64,000 nucleotides of DNA, from the NCBI RefSeq assembly GCF_000518685.1, contig NZ_KI912471.1:78948-142947 (forward strand), in the 5' to 3' direction. This DNA is from Eubacterium xylanophilum ATCC 35991 (lineage in GTDB: Bacteria > Bacillota > Clostridia > Lachnospirales > Lachnospiraceae). A model generated the notes under the pieces. It did not search any database. It was given only the letters and a program-made list of their open reading frames with translations, and was not told the origin of the DNA. Every line of letters begins with the position of its first letter. Within the stretch, counting starts at the first letter, position 1. Below are positions 54,666-63,408 of the stretch, piece after piece. The position numbers and the translations under genes are program-made.

Positions 54666-54741
54666 CCGAACATATTATCCGAACAAACTATCCGAACCTC
54701 TGTTCTGAATATATATTATCACACGAACGAATGTTTGTCAA
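54666..54741 (-). promoter_or_regulatory. SOS promoter of the LysM gene
   Basis: On the - strand: -35 TTGACA (54741-54736), 17-base spacer, -10 TAATAT (54718-54713). A perfect LexA box, CGAACGAATGTTTG on the + strand (54724-54737), fills the spacer; a second, CGAACCTCTGTTCT (54693-54706), covers the start point. CCGAAC half-sites recur at 54666, 54679 and 54692, exactly 13 bases apart. Confidence 0.9.
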
Positions 54742-54759
54742 CAAGTTTTGTAGAAAAAT

Positions 54760-56274
54760 TTAAATATCTCCGATCATTTCCTTGTACAAGTCTGTTCCGT
54801 AGCTTGAATAGTGGGGTTCACCCTCAATCATACGATAGGTTCTCTCTCCACTTGGGCGTCTGTCAGCAATCAAAAACTTTATATCTTGACTGTTTGATTC
54901 GAACATTTTTCTTGCAAATTCATGAAGATGAGTCACCATCATAACCTGGATTTTGTTCTGATACAATGGAACTAAGATATTCTCTGCAATTTTAGAGCCC
55001 TCTTTCTCCGTCGTGCTAGCAAAGGATTCATTGAGCAGAACAAGGCTATCCTCGGACAGATTGTTTATTATTGTATTCATTCGATTCAACTCATCCTCTA
55101 GACGACCTAACGATATCTGAGCATCTTCTTTTCTCGTAAAATGAGTATGAATATTGGAATATAGCGGACTTATATACTTTTTTGCCGGTATTGGCATTCC
55201 GCATTGCATTAGGACCTGGGCAATGCCTATACTTCGTAGAAAAGTGGACTTTCCGCCTTGATTTGCGCCTGTGATAAGTGTCATAAGTTTATCTGTGGTA
55301 AATGTATTGGGCACGGGATATTTTTGAGAAAATATTCCGAGACTTATCTCATACAAATCCTCAAAATACTTTTTGTGTCTATCTTCTGACACGTTCCCCT
55401 TGCAAAGAGAAAATCCCAATTGACCCATGCGCTCCCTAAAATTATTTATGCCATTGTAAAAGTTAACTTCTCTATATAAATCAAAAAAATAAGTCATGAG
55501 CTCATCAATAAAATCATTATATTCATCAATTATCTTTTTGATGTGAGCCTCTATATATACTTTGATATCTTTGTTTAACTCTTCTCCCTCAATCAATACC
55601 TTGTCCTTTTTTGAGACGCGGTAGTAGAATTTCTTGAATGACTTGGAGCTGTTGCTTAGCTTTGGATGCTTCTTGGTATTGCAGTCGAGGAAAATACTCT
55701 CATCGATTTTCAAACCGCCACTGAGACGAAGCGAGAAAACTCCCTCGCCCCCGGTAACATAGAAAAAAAGCTGCTTATGAAATTCTATCATTTCTTCTAT
55801 CGGAAGCTTGTTAATGCGCTGACCAAATGCTCTCAATCCCTCTGAGCTAATCGTATAATCTTTATTATTTATTATACTTTTGAGATTGGCAAATATATCC
55901 AGCGCAAGCTCCACATATCTTAAAACTGCTAATATGACGCCTGCTCGCTCCGAACTTTTCCCACGATTTTGCTCGAGTTCAGCTTTGTATTGTCTAGTCT
56001 CGTTATATGCCATATCAGCTAAGTCTGTAAGTTCTTTGCAAAGCCCTTTGTTGGCCCACAAGTCATCGCTGATGGCATATCTGTACTCAAGTTCATCCGC
56101 ATTTTCAAGGGGGGTAATCATCACTGTCTTGATTGCCTCGATTTTCTCTGGACTTTTACCGGTCATAACATTCATAACAACATTAAGATTCAGATCTTTT
56201 TGCAAGTCCTGGAAGGAGCTATACATGCGAGCATTCTTCAAGGATTTATCTCTATATAGTAAAAATGGTCTCAT
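54760..56274 (-). CDS. MutS-related ATPase, second of a tandem pair
   Basis: 504 residues from ATG 56274 (a GTG at 56283 would overlap the upstream gene). The N-terminal 300 residues are mostly helical, like MutS core domain III; the C-terminal ATPase has Walker A GANQGGKST, a Q-loop/signature region with ISLGRLEDEL, Walker B-like LVLLNESFAST (Asn replacing the usual Asp before Glu) and the VTHLHEF histidine. The mismatch-binding domain I is absent. Its role is unknown; similar proteins are annotated as MutS family in Lachnospiraceae. Sits one base after its partner, so the two are probably co-translated. Confidence 0.82.
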   Translation of the reverse strand: MRPFLLYRDKSLKNARMYSSFQDLQKDLNLNVVMNVMTGKSPEKIEAIKTVMITPLENADELEYRYAISDDLWANKGLCKELTDLADMAYNETRQYKAELEQNRGKSSERAGVILAVLRYVELALDIFANLKSIINNKDYTISSEGLRAFGQRINKLPIEEMIEFHKQLFFYVTGGEGVFSLRLSGGLKIDESIFLDCNTKKHPKLSNSSKSFKKFYYRVSKKDKVLIEGEELNKDIKVYIEAHIKKIIDEYNDFIDELMTYFFDLYREVNFYNGINNFRERMGQLGFSLCKGNVSEDRHKKYFEDLYEISLGIFSQKYPVPNTFTTDKLMTLITGANQGGKSTFLRSIGIAQVLMQCGMPIPAKKYISPLYSNIHTHFTRKEDAQISLGRLEDELNRMNTIINNLSEDSLVLLNESFASTTEKEGSKIAENILVPLYQNKIQVMMVTHLHEFARKMFESNSQDIKFLIADRRPSGERTYRMIEGEPHYSSYGTDLYKEMIGDI

Positions 56275-56275
56275 C

Positions 56276-57844
56276 TCAATCACCTTTCTCCATATTCTTA
56301 AGTCGCTTTGTTAGGCTTTCTAGATCTAGATTATACTTTTTCAGAACATTTTCCGAGTAACCTAGCCCCTTCGCTTTCATTGGCAAAATCTTATATGTTC
56401 GCCTATTTTCCCTAGAACCATCAACCTGAGCAACCATACTTTTAATTCCCGCTATCTCGTCTTCATCGGCGATTTCCTTGATGTGTGTAACGTATATGCC
56501 GGAACATTTATGATCTACAAAATGGTCTATGACCTTTTTCGCCATGATAATAGCATCATAGGTTGTAGCTGTGGTAAATAGTTCATTGAGAATTACAAAA
56601 TTGTTAAAATTATTATCAAGCATCATCGGCTTCAGCCTTTTCAACTCATCTTTGAGCTTACCGGCACCACTCTCCAAGCTCTCTTCCACTTCGAAATGTG
56701 TGAGAAGTTGTCTATAAACAGGTGTAATCATAGCCTTACATGGTGCTTTGAACCCAAGCATAGTCAGATAAATAGTCTGCCCCACAGCACGCGCCAGCGT
56801 AGTTTTTCCCCCTTGATTTGGCCCGGTTATCACGAGGAAATTACATCCGTTATAGTCTACATCATTTCTCACCACATTGTAATCTATCAATCTATTGTGC
56901 CATGCAAGTGCCAGATCATATACTTCTGTAATTTGGAGATTAGCTTCAGTGTCAACCTGAGGATAATTTAGAGTATATCCAAAATTATTCAGCTGTTTCT
57001 CAAATTCAAATATTGCCACAAAAAACAACAACTCATTTTTGAGATTATCAAAACTATCTCGTCCAAAAGGCAACTTTATACTTGCAAATTTCTTTAATGC
57101 AAGAAAAGCCTCCGGATTACTTCTACCTAGAATCGATACAATTAAATCTTCAAACTTGCTCGTTTCCAACGGCGAAGGGAATATATTATTTACATACTTT
57201 TTCTTCTTTTTCTCGTCAGGAATAACATCAAAAGCCTCTAAAAAATGCTCCAATCTTGCCTGAACGGACTCAGTTGTCTCCTCTTCTTCTTGACCTATGA
57301 CTTGTATCTCATTGTCATTCATGGAGAGAGTTATCCTAAGCTTTTTAAATTCTCCATATGCCTCATCTACACGAGTAGAAAAGCTTTCAAATTCCACGTC
57401 CTCATTACTCTTTTGTAAAATATTCCGCAATTCCAGGAGTCCCGTCGATTTAATATCTGCCTGGGACAACTCCCTTTGCATTCCATTTATGGCATTACAA
57501 TAATGTCTTCCCGAGATGAGAAGATAGCTGCCTTTTTTTACTGGATCATCGATACTCTCTGCCAGCTCCAAAGTCTTTTGCATTTCAATTATATTGCCGG
57601 TAAAACTCTTGCAGCATTTTAAAAGCCTCGGATTATTTTCCAGGTCTTTGAAAATTTCCTGACGGTAAATAACTGTATTCTCACTTTCGGGAAGAGTATA
57701 AAAATATCTAATTAGAGGAAATTCTCTGTATTTGGATATTATCGCATTGATGATTCCATCGAGCTTTAAGTCTATTATGTAATTGGGACACAAAACATTG
57801 TACTTGGGAATTTCACCCGAATAAAGTAAACTAAAATCAGACAT
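56276..57844 (-). CDS. MutS-related ATPase, first of a tandem pair
   Basis: 522 residues from ATG 57844 (GAGGT seven bases before). Mainly helical MutS core-like region to about 330, then an ATPase with Walker A GPNQGGKTT at about 339-347, Walker B-like FVILNELFTTAT and VTHIKEIAD. As in its partner, the acidic Walker B position reads NE rather than DE, and there is no mismatch-binding or clamp-specific insertion visible. The two proteins are only distantly alike, suggesting an obligate heterodimer, as in eukaryotic MSH pairs. Downstream of rpoZ on the same strand, with a hairpin between. Confidence 0.82.
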   Translation of the reverse strand: MSDFSLLYSGEIPKYNVLCPNYIIDLKLDGIINAIISKYREFPLIRYFYTLPESENTVIYRQEIFKDLENNPRLLKCCKSFTGNIIEMQKTLELAESIDDPVKKGSYLLISGRHYCNAINGMQRELSQADIKSTGLLELRNILQKSNEDVEFESFSTRVDEAYGEFKKLRITLSMNDNEIQVIGQEEEETTESVQARLEHFLEAFDVIPDEKKKKKYVNNIFPSPLETSKFEDLIVSILGRSNPEAFLALKKFASIKLPFGRDSFDNLKNELLFFVAIFEFEKQLNNFGYTLNYPQVDTEANLQITEVYDLALAWHNRLIDYNVVRNDVDYNGCNFLVITGPNQGGKTTLARAVGQTIYLTMLGFKAPCKAMITPVYRQLLTHFEVEESLESGAGKLKDELKRLKPMMLDNNFNNFVILNELFTTATTYDAIIMAKKVIDHFVDHKCSGIYVTHIKEIADEDEIAGIKSMVAQVDGSRENRRTYKILPMKAKGLGYSENVLKKYNLDLESLTKRLKNMEKGD

Positions 57845-57867
57845 AATCAATACCTCATATATGAATT

Positions 57868-57891
57868 AAGGCTTACCAAATGGTAAGCCTT
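57868..57891. terminator. Hairpin between rpoZ and the MutS-like pair
   Basis: AAGGCTTACCA (57868-57878) pairs with TGGTAAGCCTT (57881-57891). The long U-run (TTTTTTT) follows on the + strand; on the - strand, where the genes lie, the tail is TTAATTC. It may end rpoZ transcription only partly. Confidence 0.65.
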
Positions 57892-57904
57892 TTTTTCAAT
57901 ATTC

Positions 57905-58135
57905 TTAATCTTCTGGGGCAATCTTAATCGCCTCAGTAGCTAACTCTTTGATTGCAATACTAAGTGGCTTTGGATAATCGCCCTTTACCAATGGCTCTGA
58001 TCCGTCAATAATCTGTCTTGCTCTCTTTGAAGTTGCGAGAACAATTGAATATCTACTGTTTACTACTGGATGCTCACCCGGCTCTACTGCAGAGTTTACA
58101 ACGTTCATTAAATCATTGTATGATGGATGTAACAT
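57905..58135 (-). CDS. rpoZ: RNA polymerase omega subunit
   Basis: Small subunit that stabilises beta-prime. About 76 residues from ATG 58135 (MLHPSYNDLMNVV), eight bases after GGAGG; ATG 58141 is closer to the ribosome site than usual. The omega signature NSRYSIVLATSKRARQI is clear, and the family ends with a helix like LSIAIKELATE. Part of the yicC-remA-gmk-(lepB)-rpoZ cluster. Confidence 0.93.
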   Translation of the reverse strand: MLHPSYNDLMNVVNSAVEPGEHPVVNSRYSIVLATSKRARQIIDGSEPLVKGDYPKPLSIAIKELATEAIKIAPED

Positions 58136-58173
58136 ATGCATATCCTCCTTTTCTATTTAACAAATATTCTAAA

Positions 58174-58818
58174 TTATTTATCTATAGTTCCAAATTTACT
58201 AATAGGCCAAATTCTTAAAACAGCACGGCCTTGAATTCTATTCAACTTGATTGGTCCTATGATTCGACTGTCTTGGCTTACACCTCTGTTGTCGCCGAGG
58301 ACAAAGACTTCATCGTCCTTAAGCTTAATTGGCTCTTCAGCTATTCCAGCCTCATCCATGCCTTTCTTGGCATATTTATCTTCAACCTTTTGGCCATTGA
58401 TCAATATATCGTTGTCCTTGATTTGGATTGTCTCACCCGGCAAACCATAGATTCTCTTAACATAAAGCTCATCCTCAGATTTTTTGTAGTCTTCAGGTGG
58501 CTCAAAAGTGATAATCTCATATCTGCTTGGTTTCACAAAACGATAAGAAATCTTATCAATAAACAAGCTTTCACGATTGTGGAGAGTATTCTCCATTGAC
58601 TGACCATTTACAACTGTTCTTTGTACTACATAATTGGGAATTACGTAGATACAGCAGAAAATCAAAACTGCATATAGAAGAATCTCTCCAATAATACTCT
58701 TGGCACTCCTCTTCTTCTCTTGATTCTCATTCTCTGCTTCGCCTGACTCCACAGCAGCGAAGGGATTTGAGGTTACCTCTTCGTCCTGCTCTGTTGTATT
58801 GTTTACATTATCATTCAT
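58174..58818 (-). CDS. lepB: Signal peptidase I
   Basis: Removes signal peptides from exported proteins. 214 residues: acidic cytosolic N-terminus of about 38, one membrane helix at 40-60 (IIGEILLYAVLIFCCIYVI), catalytic Ser in GQSMENTL and general-base Lys in YVKRIYGLPGE, then GDNRGVSQDSR. It overlaps gmk by 8 bases. Its place between gmk and rpoZ is unusual, because these two are normally neighbours. Confidence 0.94.
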   Translation of the reverse strand: MNDNVNNTTEQDEEVTSNPFAAVESGEAENENQEKKRSAKSIIGEILLYAVLIFCCIYVIPNYVVQRTVVNGQSMENTLHNRESLFIDKISYRFVKPSRYEIITFEPPEDYKKSEDELYVKRIYGLPGETIQIKDNDILINGQKVEDKYAKKGMDEAGIAEEPIKLKDDEVFVLGDNRGVSQDSRIIGPIKLNRIQGRAVLRIWPISKFGTIDK

Positions 58819-59443
58819 TTTGTATACCTCTCTTCATCTCTTCAAGTTGCATCTGAATGTTATTAATAATTCCACCGGACTTATCTGCTCTCAAATGCTG
58901 CATTGAAATAATATTATGAACGTTATTTACTGCCTCATCTAACGTATCATTCACGACTATATAATCATAATTATTCATAGAATCACTCTCGGTATATGCC
59001 ATAGCAATTCTTTTATCAATGACTTCTTCAGACTCTGTTCCACGTCCAACAAGCCTCTCTCTAAGCACTTCTGCACTTGGTGGTGTGACAAATATAAGTA
59101 GTGCTTCCGGAAACTTCTCCTTCACGAGCATGCCACCCTGAACTTCAATCTCAAGAATCACATCTTTTCCTTCATCTAATTGCTTTTCAACAAAAGCCTT
59201 AGGGGTGCCATAATAATTGTCAACATACTTGGCCCACTCAATAAGTTCAGACTTTTCAATCATATTTTCAAAGTCTTCTTGTGTGAGAAAGTGATAGTGA
59301 ACTCCATCAATCTCTCCCTCTCTCGGCGACCTGGTGGTTGCAGATATAGAGAGCGCATAATCGTACTTTGACAGCAACTCCTTGATAATAGTTCCCTTAC
59401 CAGATCCTGAAAAACCTGAAATAACAGTTAAAATTCCTTTCAT
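58811..59443 (-). CDS. gmk: Guanylate kinase
   Basis: Phosphorylates GMP to GDP. The 210 residues have P-loop SGFSGSGKGT at the N-terminus, the GMP-binding SATTRSPREGEIDGVHYHF, and a C-terminal lid and helix. The 3' end overlaps lepB; the 5' end lies 9 bases after remA. Confidence 0.96.
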   Translation of the reverse strand: MKGILTVISGFSGSGKGTIIKELLSKYDYALSISATTRSPREGEIDGVHYHFLTQEDFENMIEKSELIEWAKYVDNYYGTPKAFVEKQLDEGKDVILEIEVQGGMLVKEKFPEALLIFVTPPSAEVLRERLVGRGTESEEVIDKRIAMAYTESDSMNNYDYIVVNDTLDEAVNNVHNIISMQHLRADKSGGIINNIQMQLEEMKRGIQNE

Positions 59444-59452
59444 AAAAGCCCC

Positions 59453-59686
59453 TTACTGATTCAATCTACTGGCCAAGGTCTCTGTATTAAGCGCTGAAAG
59501 CAATATTATATCATCTTCCATAATAATAACAGATTTGGTTTTTTTGCCACAAGTGGCATCTATATAACTCTCTGTTTCCTTGGACTTTTGAATCAATCTC
59601 TTGATAGGAGCAGAATCTGGACTAACAATACTATAAATCTTATCTGTATTGACAAGATTACCATATCCTACATTAATATATGCCAT
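59453..59686 (-). CDS. remA: RemA/DUF370 DNA-binding protein
   Basis: Small regulator; in Bacillus subtilis RemA activates biofilm matrix operons. The 77 residues contain the family core INVGYGNLVNTDKIYSIVSPDSAP-like sequence (YINVGYGNLVNTDKI, PDSAPIKRLI) and KTKSVIIMEDD. Located directly before gmk, the usual arrangement. Targets here are unknown. Confidence 0.93.
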   Translation of the reverse strand: MAYINVGYGNLVNTDKIYSIVSPDSAPIKRLIQKSKETESYIDATCGKKTKSVIIMEDDIILLSALNTETLASRLNQ

Positions 59687-59712
59687 GCCAGTGCCCCCTT
59701 GTAAACACTCTT

Positions 59713-60591
59713 CTATTCAATATTCTGAATCTGCTCGCGAACCTTCTCAATCTCAGTCTTGAGTAATATTCCATACTCCGCAATAGTAGAATCATTGGCC
59801 TTTGAGAGTGTGGTATTGGCCTCGCGATTAAGCTCTTGGGCAATAAAGTCTAATTGCTTACCCATAATAGTATCGCTATTAAGGACATTTCTAATATTGG
59901 TAATATGAGCTCTCAAACGAACTAGTTCTTCGTCAATGCATATCTTATCTGAATACAATACCAACTCACTGGCAATGACAGAATCATCTAAGTTCTTGTC
60001 ATTCATAACTTCTTCTAGTTTATTAGTCAGTCTTTCCCTGTACTCATCAAACACAGAAGGTGCTCTATCAGCAATCTTTTTGACAATATCCTCAATATTG
60101 TCAATCTTAGCTAAAAGATCATCTCTGAGCTCTTTGCCCTCAATATTTCTTGTTTCAACAAAAGCATCAATAGCCTTGTTTACAGTATTTTCGATGATTT
60201 CTTTCATCTTGTCATCGTCCAAAATCTCGTCATTTCTCTGATATACATCAGGAAATCTCGAAATCATATAGGCATCAACTTCACCAGGAATAGACAAATC
60301 TTTGGAAATATTACAAATCATATTATAATATCCAGATGCCAATTCCTTGTTGTACTTGATTGAATCCAATTCTTCGGATATGATATCAAAAGAAACAAAA
60401 ACATCGATTTTTCCGCGAGAAACACGACTTTTTATGAGTTTTCGTATAAACGCCTCGTATTTAAATATAATCTTAGGGAGACGTATATTGATATCACAAA
60501 AACGATGATTTACAGATTTTATCTCAACAGATACTCGTGCGCTTTCGTCTTCGCTGTCGTATCTTCCATAACCTGTCATACTTTGTATCAT
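59713..60591 (-). CDS. yicC: YicC-family endoribonuclease
   Basis: 292 residues from ATG 60591 (MIQSMTGYGRY), preceded by GGAGG; the longer frame to 60633 runs into the leader. YicC/YloC proteins are recently recognised endoribonucleases involved in small-RNA and mRNA decay. Signatures: SMTGYG at the N-terminus, EIKSVNHRFCDINIRLP, and the C-terminal MGKQLDFIAQELNREANT. First gene of a five-gene - strand cluster. Confidence 0.94.
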   Translation of the reverse strand: MIQSMTGYGRYDSEDESARVSVEIKSVNHRFCDINIRLPKIIFKYEAFIRKLIKSRVSRGKIDVFVSFDIISEELDSIKYNKELASGYYNMICNISKDLSIPGEVDAYMISRFPDVYQRNDEILDDDKMKEIIENTVNKAIDAFVETRNIEGKELRDDLLAKIDNIEDIVKKIADRAPSVFDEYRERLTNKLEEVMNDKNLDDSVIASELVLYSDKICIDEELVRLRAHITNIRNVLNSDTIMGKQLDFIAQELNREANTTLSKANDSTIAEYGILLKTEIEKVREQIQNIE

Positions 60592-60641
60592 TAGTATTAC
60601 CTCCAAAATGCACCTAAACGGCCCATAATGCATACAGATTA

Positions 60642-60670
60642 ATTATAGGTTAGATGAGCTCATAAGTCAA
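60642..60670 (-). promoter_or_regulatory. Promoter of the yicC-rpoZ cluster
   Basis: On the - strand: TTGACT (60670-60665), 17-base spacer, TATAAT (60647-60642). Confidence 0.8.
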
Positions 60671-60678
60671 GTATTCTA

Positions 60679-60707
60679 TTGTTTTTTTTAGATTTTTTTA
60701 GTATAAT
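60679..60707 (+). promoter_or_regulatory. Promoter of rqcH
   Basis: TTGTTT (60679-60684), 17-base spacer, TATAAT (60702-60707). It is divergent from and within 10 bases of the yicC promoter, so the two may compete. Confidence 0.6.
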
Positions 60708-60766
60708 AAGTATGTTCTTGGGAATATTTTCTCAAAACACAGCATATTTAGAAGGAGATCGTTATT

Positions 60767-62518
60767 ATGGCATTTGACGGATTTACAATATCCTCTATAG
60801 TTAATGAATTGAACAACTCTCTCACTGGCGGTCGCATCCAGAAAATCGCTCAGCCGGAACCAGATGAGATTCGAATCAATATCAAAAACAATCGGAAGAC
60901 CTACAAGCTTGTCCTATCAGCCAATGCTTCTCTTCCGCTAATATACCTTACGGAGACCAACAAAACTTCCCCTCTCACTGCGCCCAATTTCTGCATGCTT
61001 CTGAGAAAGAGAATCGGTAGCGCAGAGATTCTTGGCATTAGTCAAGTGGGCCTTGAAAGAGTTATACGCTTTGAACTCGAGTCATATAATGAGTTGGGTG
61101 ACTTGGTGAGAACAACTCTAATCATAGAGATTATGGGCAAACATAGCAATATTATTTTTGTCGATTCGGATAATCTCATCATTGACAGCATAAAGCATGT
61201 CAATGCTCTTATGAGTTCCGTCAGAGAGGTTCTCCCCGGCAGAGAATATTTTACTCCTAACACCAAATCAAAGCTCAATCCTTATGACATCACCCCTGAA
61301 ATCTGGATGGGAACTGTAATCAATCAGCCTTCAAGTGTCGCCAAGGGACTTTGCAACAAACTAGCCGGTTTCAGCATGTCCTTCGCGCATGAAGTGACTT
61401 ATAGGGCCGGAATCGACGGTGACATGTCAATGTCAAGTCTAAATGGCAATCAAATCGCCAACCTCAGGGATGTGGTTAGAAAAGTTATGGAAAAATGTTC
61501 CGACGGCCAGTTTGCGCCCGAAATAATATATAATTCCAACAATGAACCGGTCGAATTTGCTGCATTTCACCTTGAAAAATATGATTCCTACAAGTCTGTT
61601 AAGTATGAATCAGCCAGTAAAATGATAGAAACATTTTACGGAGAAAAGGAGCGTATACAACGTATTCGCCAAAAATCAATCGATCTCAGAAAAAGCATCC
61701 AGATTCTCGTCGAGAGAAATGTGAAAAAAAGAGATATTTTGACCAAACAATTCAATGATACTCAAAAAAGAGATAAATACAAAGTATATGGCGAATTAAT
61801 TCAAACATATGGGTACTCCCTAACCCCAGAGGACAAGGTGCTCACATGTACAAATTATTATGATAATAAGGAGATAAATATTCCAATTGATAATACGCTC
61901 TCTCCTATTGACAATGCCAACAAGTATTTCAATAGATACAATAAACTAAAGCGTACATATGATGCCGTATCTGTCCAGTTGGAAGAGACAAATGAGATTC
62001 TCGAGCATCTGTACTCTATACAGAATTCAATCGACTTTGCCCGCTCAGAAAGCGATTTAGCACAGATCAAAGAAGAAATCTGGGATAGCGGATATATCAA
62101 GCGTAAGCATGTCGGCAAGAAAGACAGAAATAAAGCCAAGAGTAATCCATATCATTACCGTTCCAGCGATGGATATGATATGTATGTTGGCAAAAACAAT
62201 TACCAAAATGAACATTTGACCTTTAAAGTAGCAACCGGAAATGATTGGTGGTTTCACGCCAAAGGCGCTCCAGGTTCGCATGTCATAGTCATATGTAACA
62301 ACACTGAGCCGCCAATCAAAACCTTTGAAGAAGCCGCTGCTCTTGCTGCACACTATTCAAAGTCATCTAATGCCGACAAAGTTGAAATTGATTATACTCA
62401 AAAAAAACATGTAAAAAAACCAAGTGGCTCAAAACCTGGGTTTGTAATATATCACACCAATTATTCATTAGTTGCGAAATCAGACATCACAGGTATCGAG
62501 GAGGTTAAAGATGATTAA
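60767..62518 (+). CDS. rqcH: Ribosome quality control protein RqcH (NFACT family)
   Basis: Binds obstructed 50S subunits and adds C-terminal alanine tails to stalled peptides with tRNA-Ala. 583 residues: NFACT-N (1 to about 190, MAFDGFTISSIVNEL, LLRKRIGSAEI, EIMGKHSNI), helical and coiled-coil region (about 270-430) and NFACT-R (about 460-560, YHYRSSDGYDMYVGKNNYQNEHLT, WWFHAKGAPGSHVI). The DR motif needed for tailing in B. subtilis appears here as Glu-Arg (GLERV). Often mislabelled fibronectin-binding protein. AAGGAG precedes ATG 60767. Confidence 0.94.
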   Translation: MAFDGFTISSIVNELNNSLTGGRIQKIAQPEPDEIRINIKNNRKTYKLVLSANASLPLIYLTETNKTSPLTAPNFCMLLRKRIGSAEILGISQVGLERVIRFELESYNELGDLVRTTLIIEIMGKHSNIIFVDSDNLIIDSIKHVNALMSSVREVLPGREYFTPNTKSKLNPYDITPEIWMGTVINQPSSVAKGLCNKLAGFSMSFAHEVTYRAGIDGDMSMSSLNGNQIANLRDVVRKVMEKCSDGQFAPEIIYNSNNEPVEFAAFHLEKYDSYKSVKYESASKMIETFYGEKERIQRIRQKSIDLRKSIQILVERNVKKRDILTKQFNDTQKRDKYKVYGELIQTYGYSLTPEDKVLTCTNYYDNKEINIPIDNTLSPIDNANKYFNRYNKLKRTYDAVSVQLEETNEILEHLYSIQNSIDFARSESDLAQIKEEIWDSGYIKRKHVGKKDRNKAKSNPYHYRSSDGYDMYVGKNNYQNEHLTFKVATGNDWWFHAKGAPGSHVIVICNNTEPPIKTFEEAAALAAHYSKSSNADKVEIDYTQKKHVKKPSGSKPGFVIYHTNYSLVAKSDITGIEEVKDD

Positions 62519-63356
62519 ATATGATACACATCTTCACTCTAGCTTTTCCACAGATAGCGAGGAAAGCCTAGATAATATAGCCATTTCCGCCATGCAAAAA
62601 GGGCTGGAAGGCATAATTATGACTGATCACATGGATATTATATACCCGACCAAATACCACGAAGATTTTGGCGATGGCATACCATTTATATTCGATGTGG
62701 ACAATTATGTATCCACTTTGGCGGATTTCAAGAAGAAATATTCCAATCTGAGAATACTAACCGGTATGGAATTGGGGCTTCATCCCGATGCAATTGAGAA
62801 AAATGTTCTCTTAAGCAACTTGCCGGACTTTGACCAAGTTATAGGTTCAGTTCATGTGGTCGATGAATTTGATCCATATTATCCAGAATATTGGGAAAGT
62901 TATGGAGAAGAAAAGGGAATACTTAAGTACTTTGAAACTATTCTTGATAACCTTGAAAACTTGAGCAATATCAGGATAAATACCTTAGGACATATGGATT
63001 ATGTTGTTAGATATGCTCCAAGCATTACATATGATAGAATTTTAGAACTCTATGATACAAAATCATATATGGAAGTATTTGATGAGATTTTTTCTATCCT
63101 GATAGATCGAGAAATTGCACTAGAAGTCAATTCTTCCGCACTAAAAAAAGGATTCCCCCTTCCTAATCCTGCCACAAAAATTATTAAACAATATAAGGAC
63201 AAGGGTGGAGAACTCCTGACATTTGGCTCAGATGCTCATGCAGCTGAAAATATTGCATTTGGTTTTGATAAATGCGAAGAAATAGCTAAATCTTTGGGAT
63301 TTAAAGGATATAATATATATGTCTTTGATGAACCTGAATTCCATATATTTGATTAA
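62511..63356 (+). CDS. PHP-domain phosphatase, histidinol-phosphatase (HisJ/HisK) type
   Basis: 281 residues of the PHP metallo-phosphoesterase fold. Metal ligands: YDTHLHSSFSTDS (HxH), MTDHMD, GMELGLHP, GSVHVVDE, LGHMDYV and FGSDAH. HisJ-type enzymes remove phosphate from histidinol phosphate in histidine synthesis, but no his genes are near, so another phosphomonoester is possible. ATG 62511 overlaps the rqcH stop by 8 bases, with GAGGAGG upstream inside rqcH. Confidence 0.87.
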   Translation: MIKYDTHLHSSFSTDSEESLDNIAISAMQKGLEGIIMTDHMDIIYPTKYHEDFGDGIPFIFDVDNYVSTLADFKKKYSNLRILTGMELGLHPDAIEKNVLLSNLPDFDQVIGSVHVVDEFDPYYPEYWESYGEEKGILKYFETILDNLENLSNIRINTLGHMDYVVRYAPSITYDRILELYDTKSYMEVFDEIFSILIDREIALEVNSSALKKGFPLPNPATKIIKQYKDKGGELLTFGSDAHAAENIAFGFDKCEEIAKSLGFKGYNIYVFDEPEFHIFD

Positions 63357-63362
63357 ACTTTA

Positions 63363-63392
63363 AAGAGGATATTACATAAGTAATATCCTCTT
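63363..63392. terminator. Hairpin between convergent genes
   Basis: AAGAGGATATTAC (63363-63375), loop ATAA, GTAATATCCTCTT (63380-63392). A perfect 13-bp stem; U-runs are weak on both strands. It sits between the stops of two convergent genes. Confidence 0.65.
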
Positions 63393-63408
63393 AAATAAAT
63401 TATTATCT

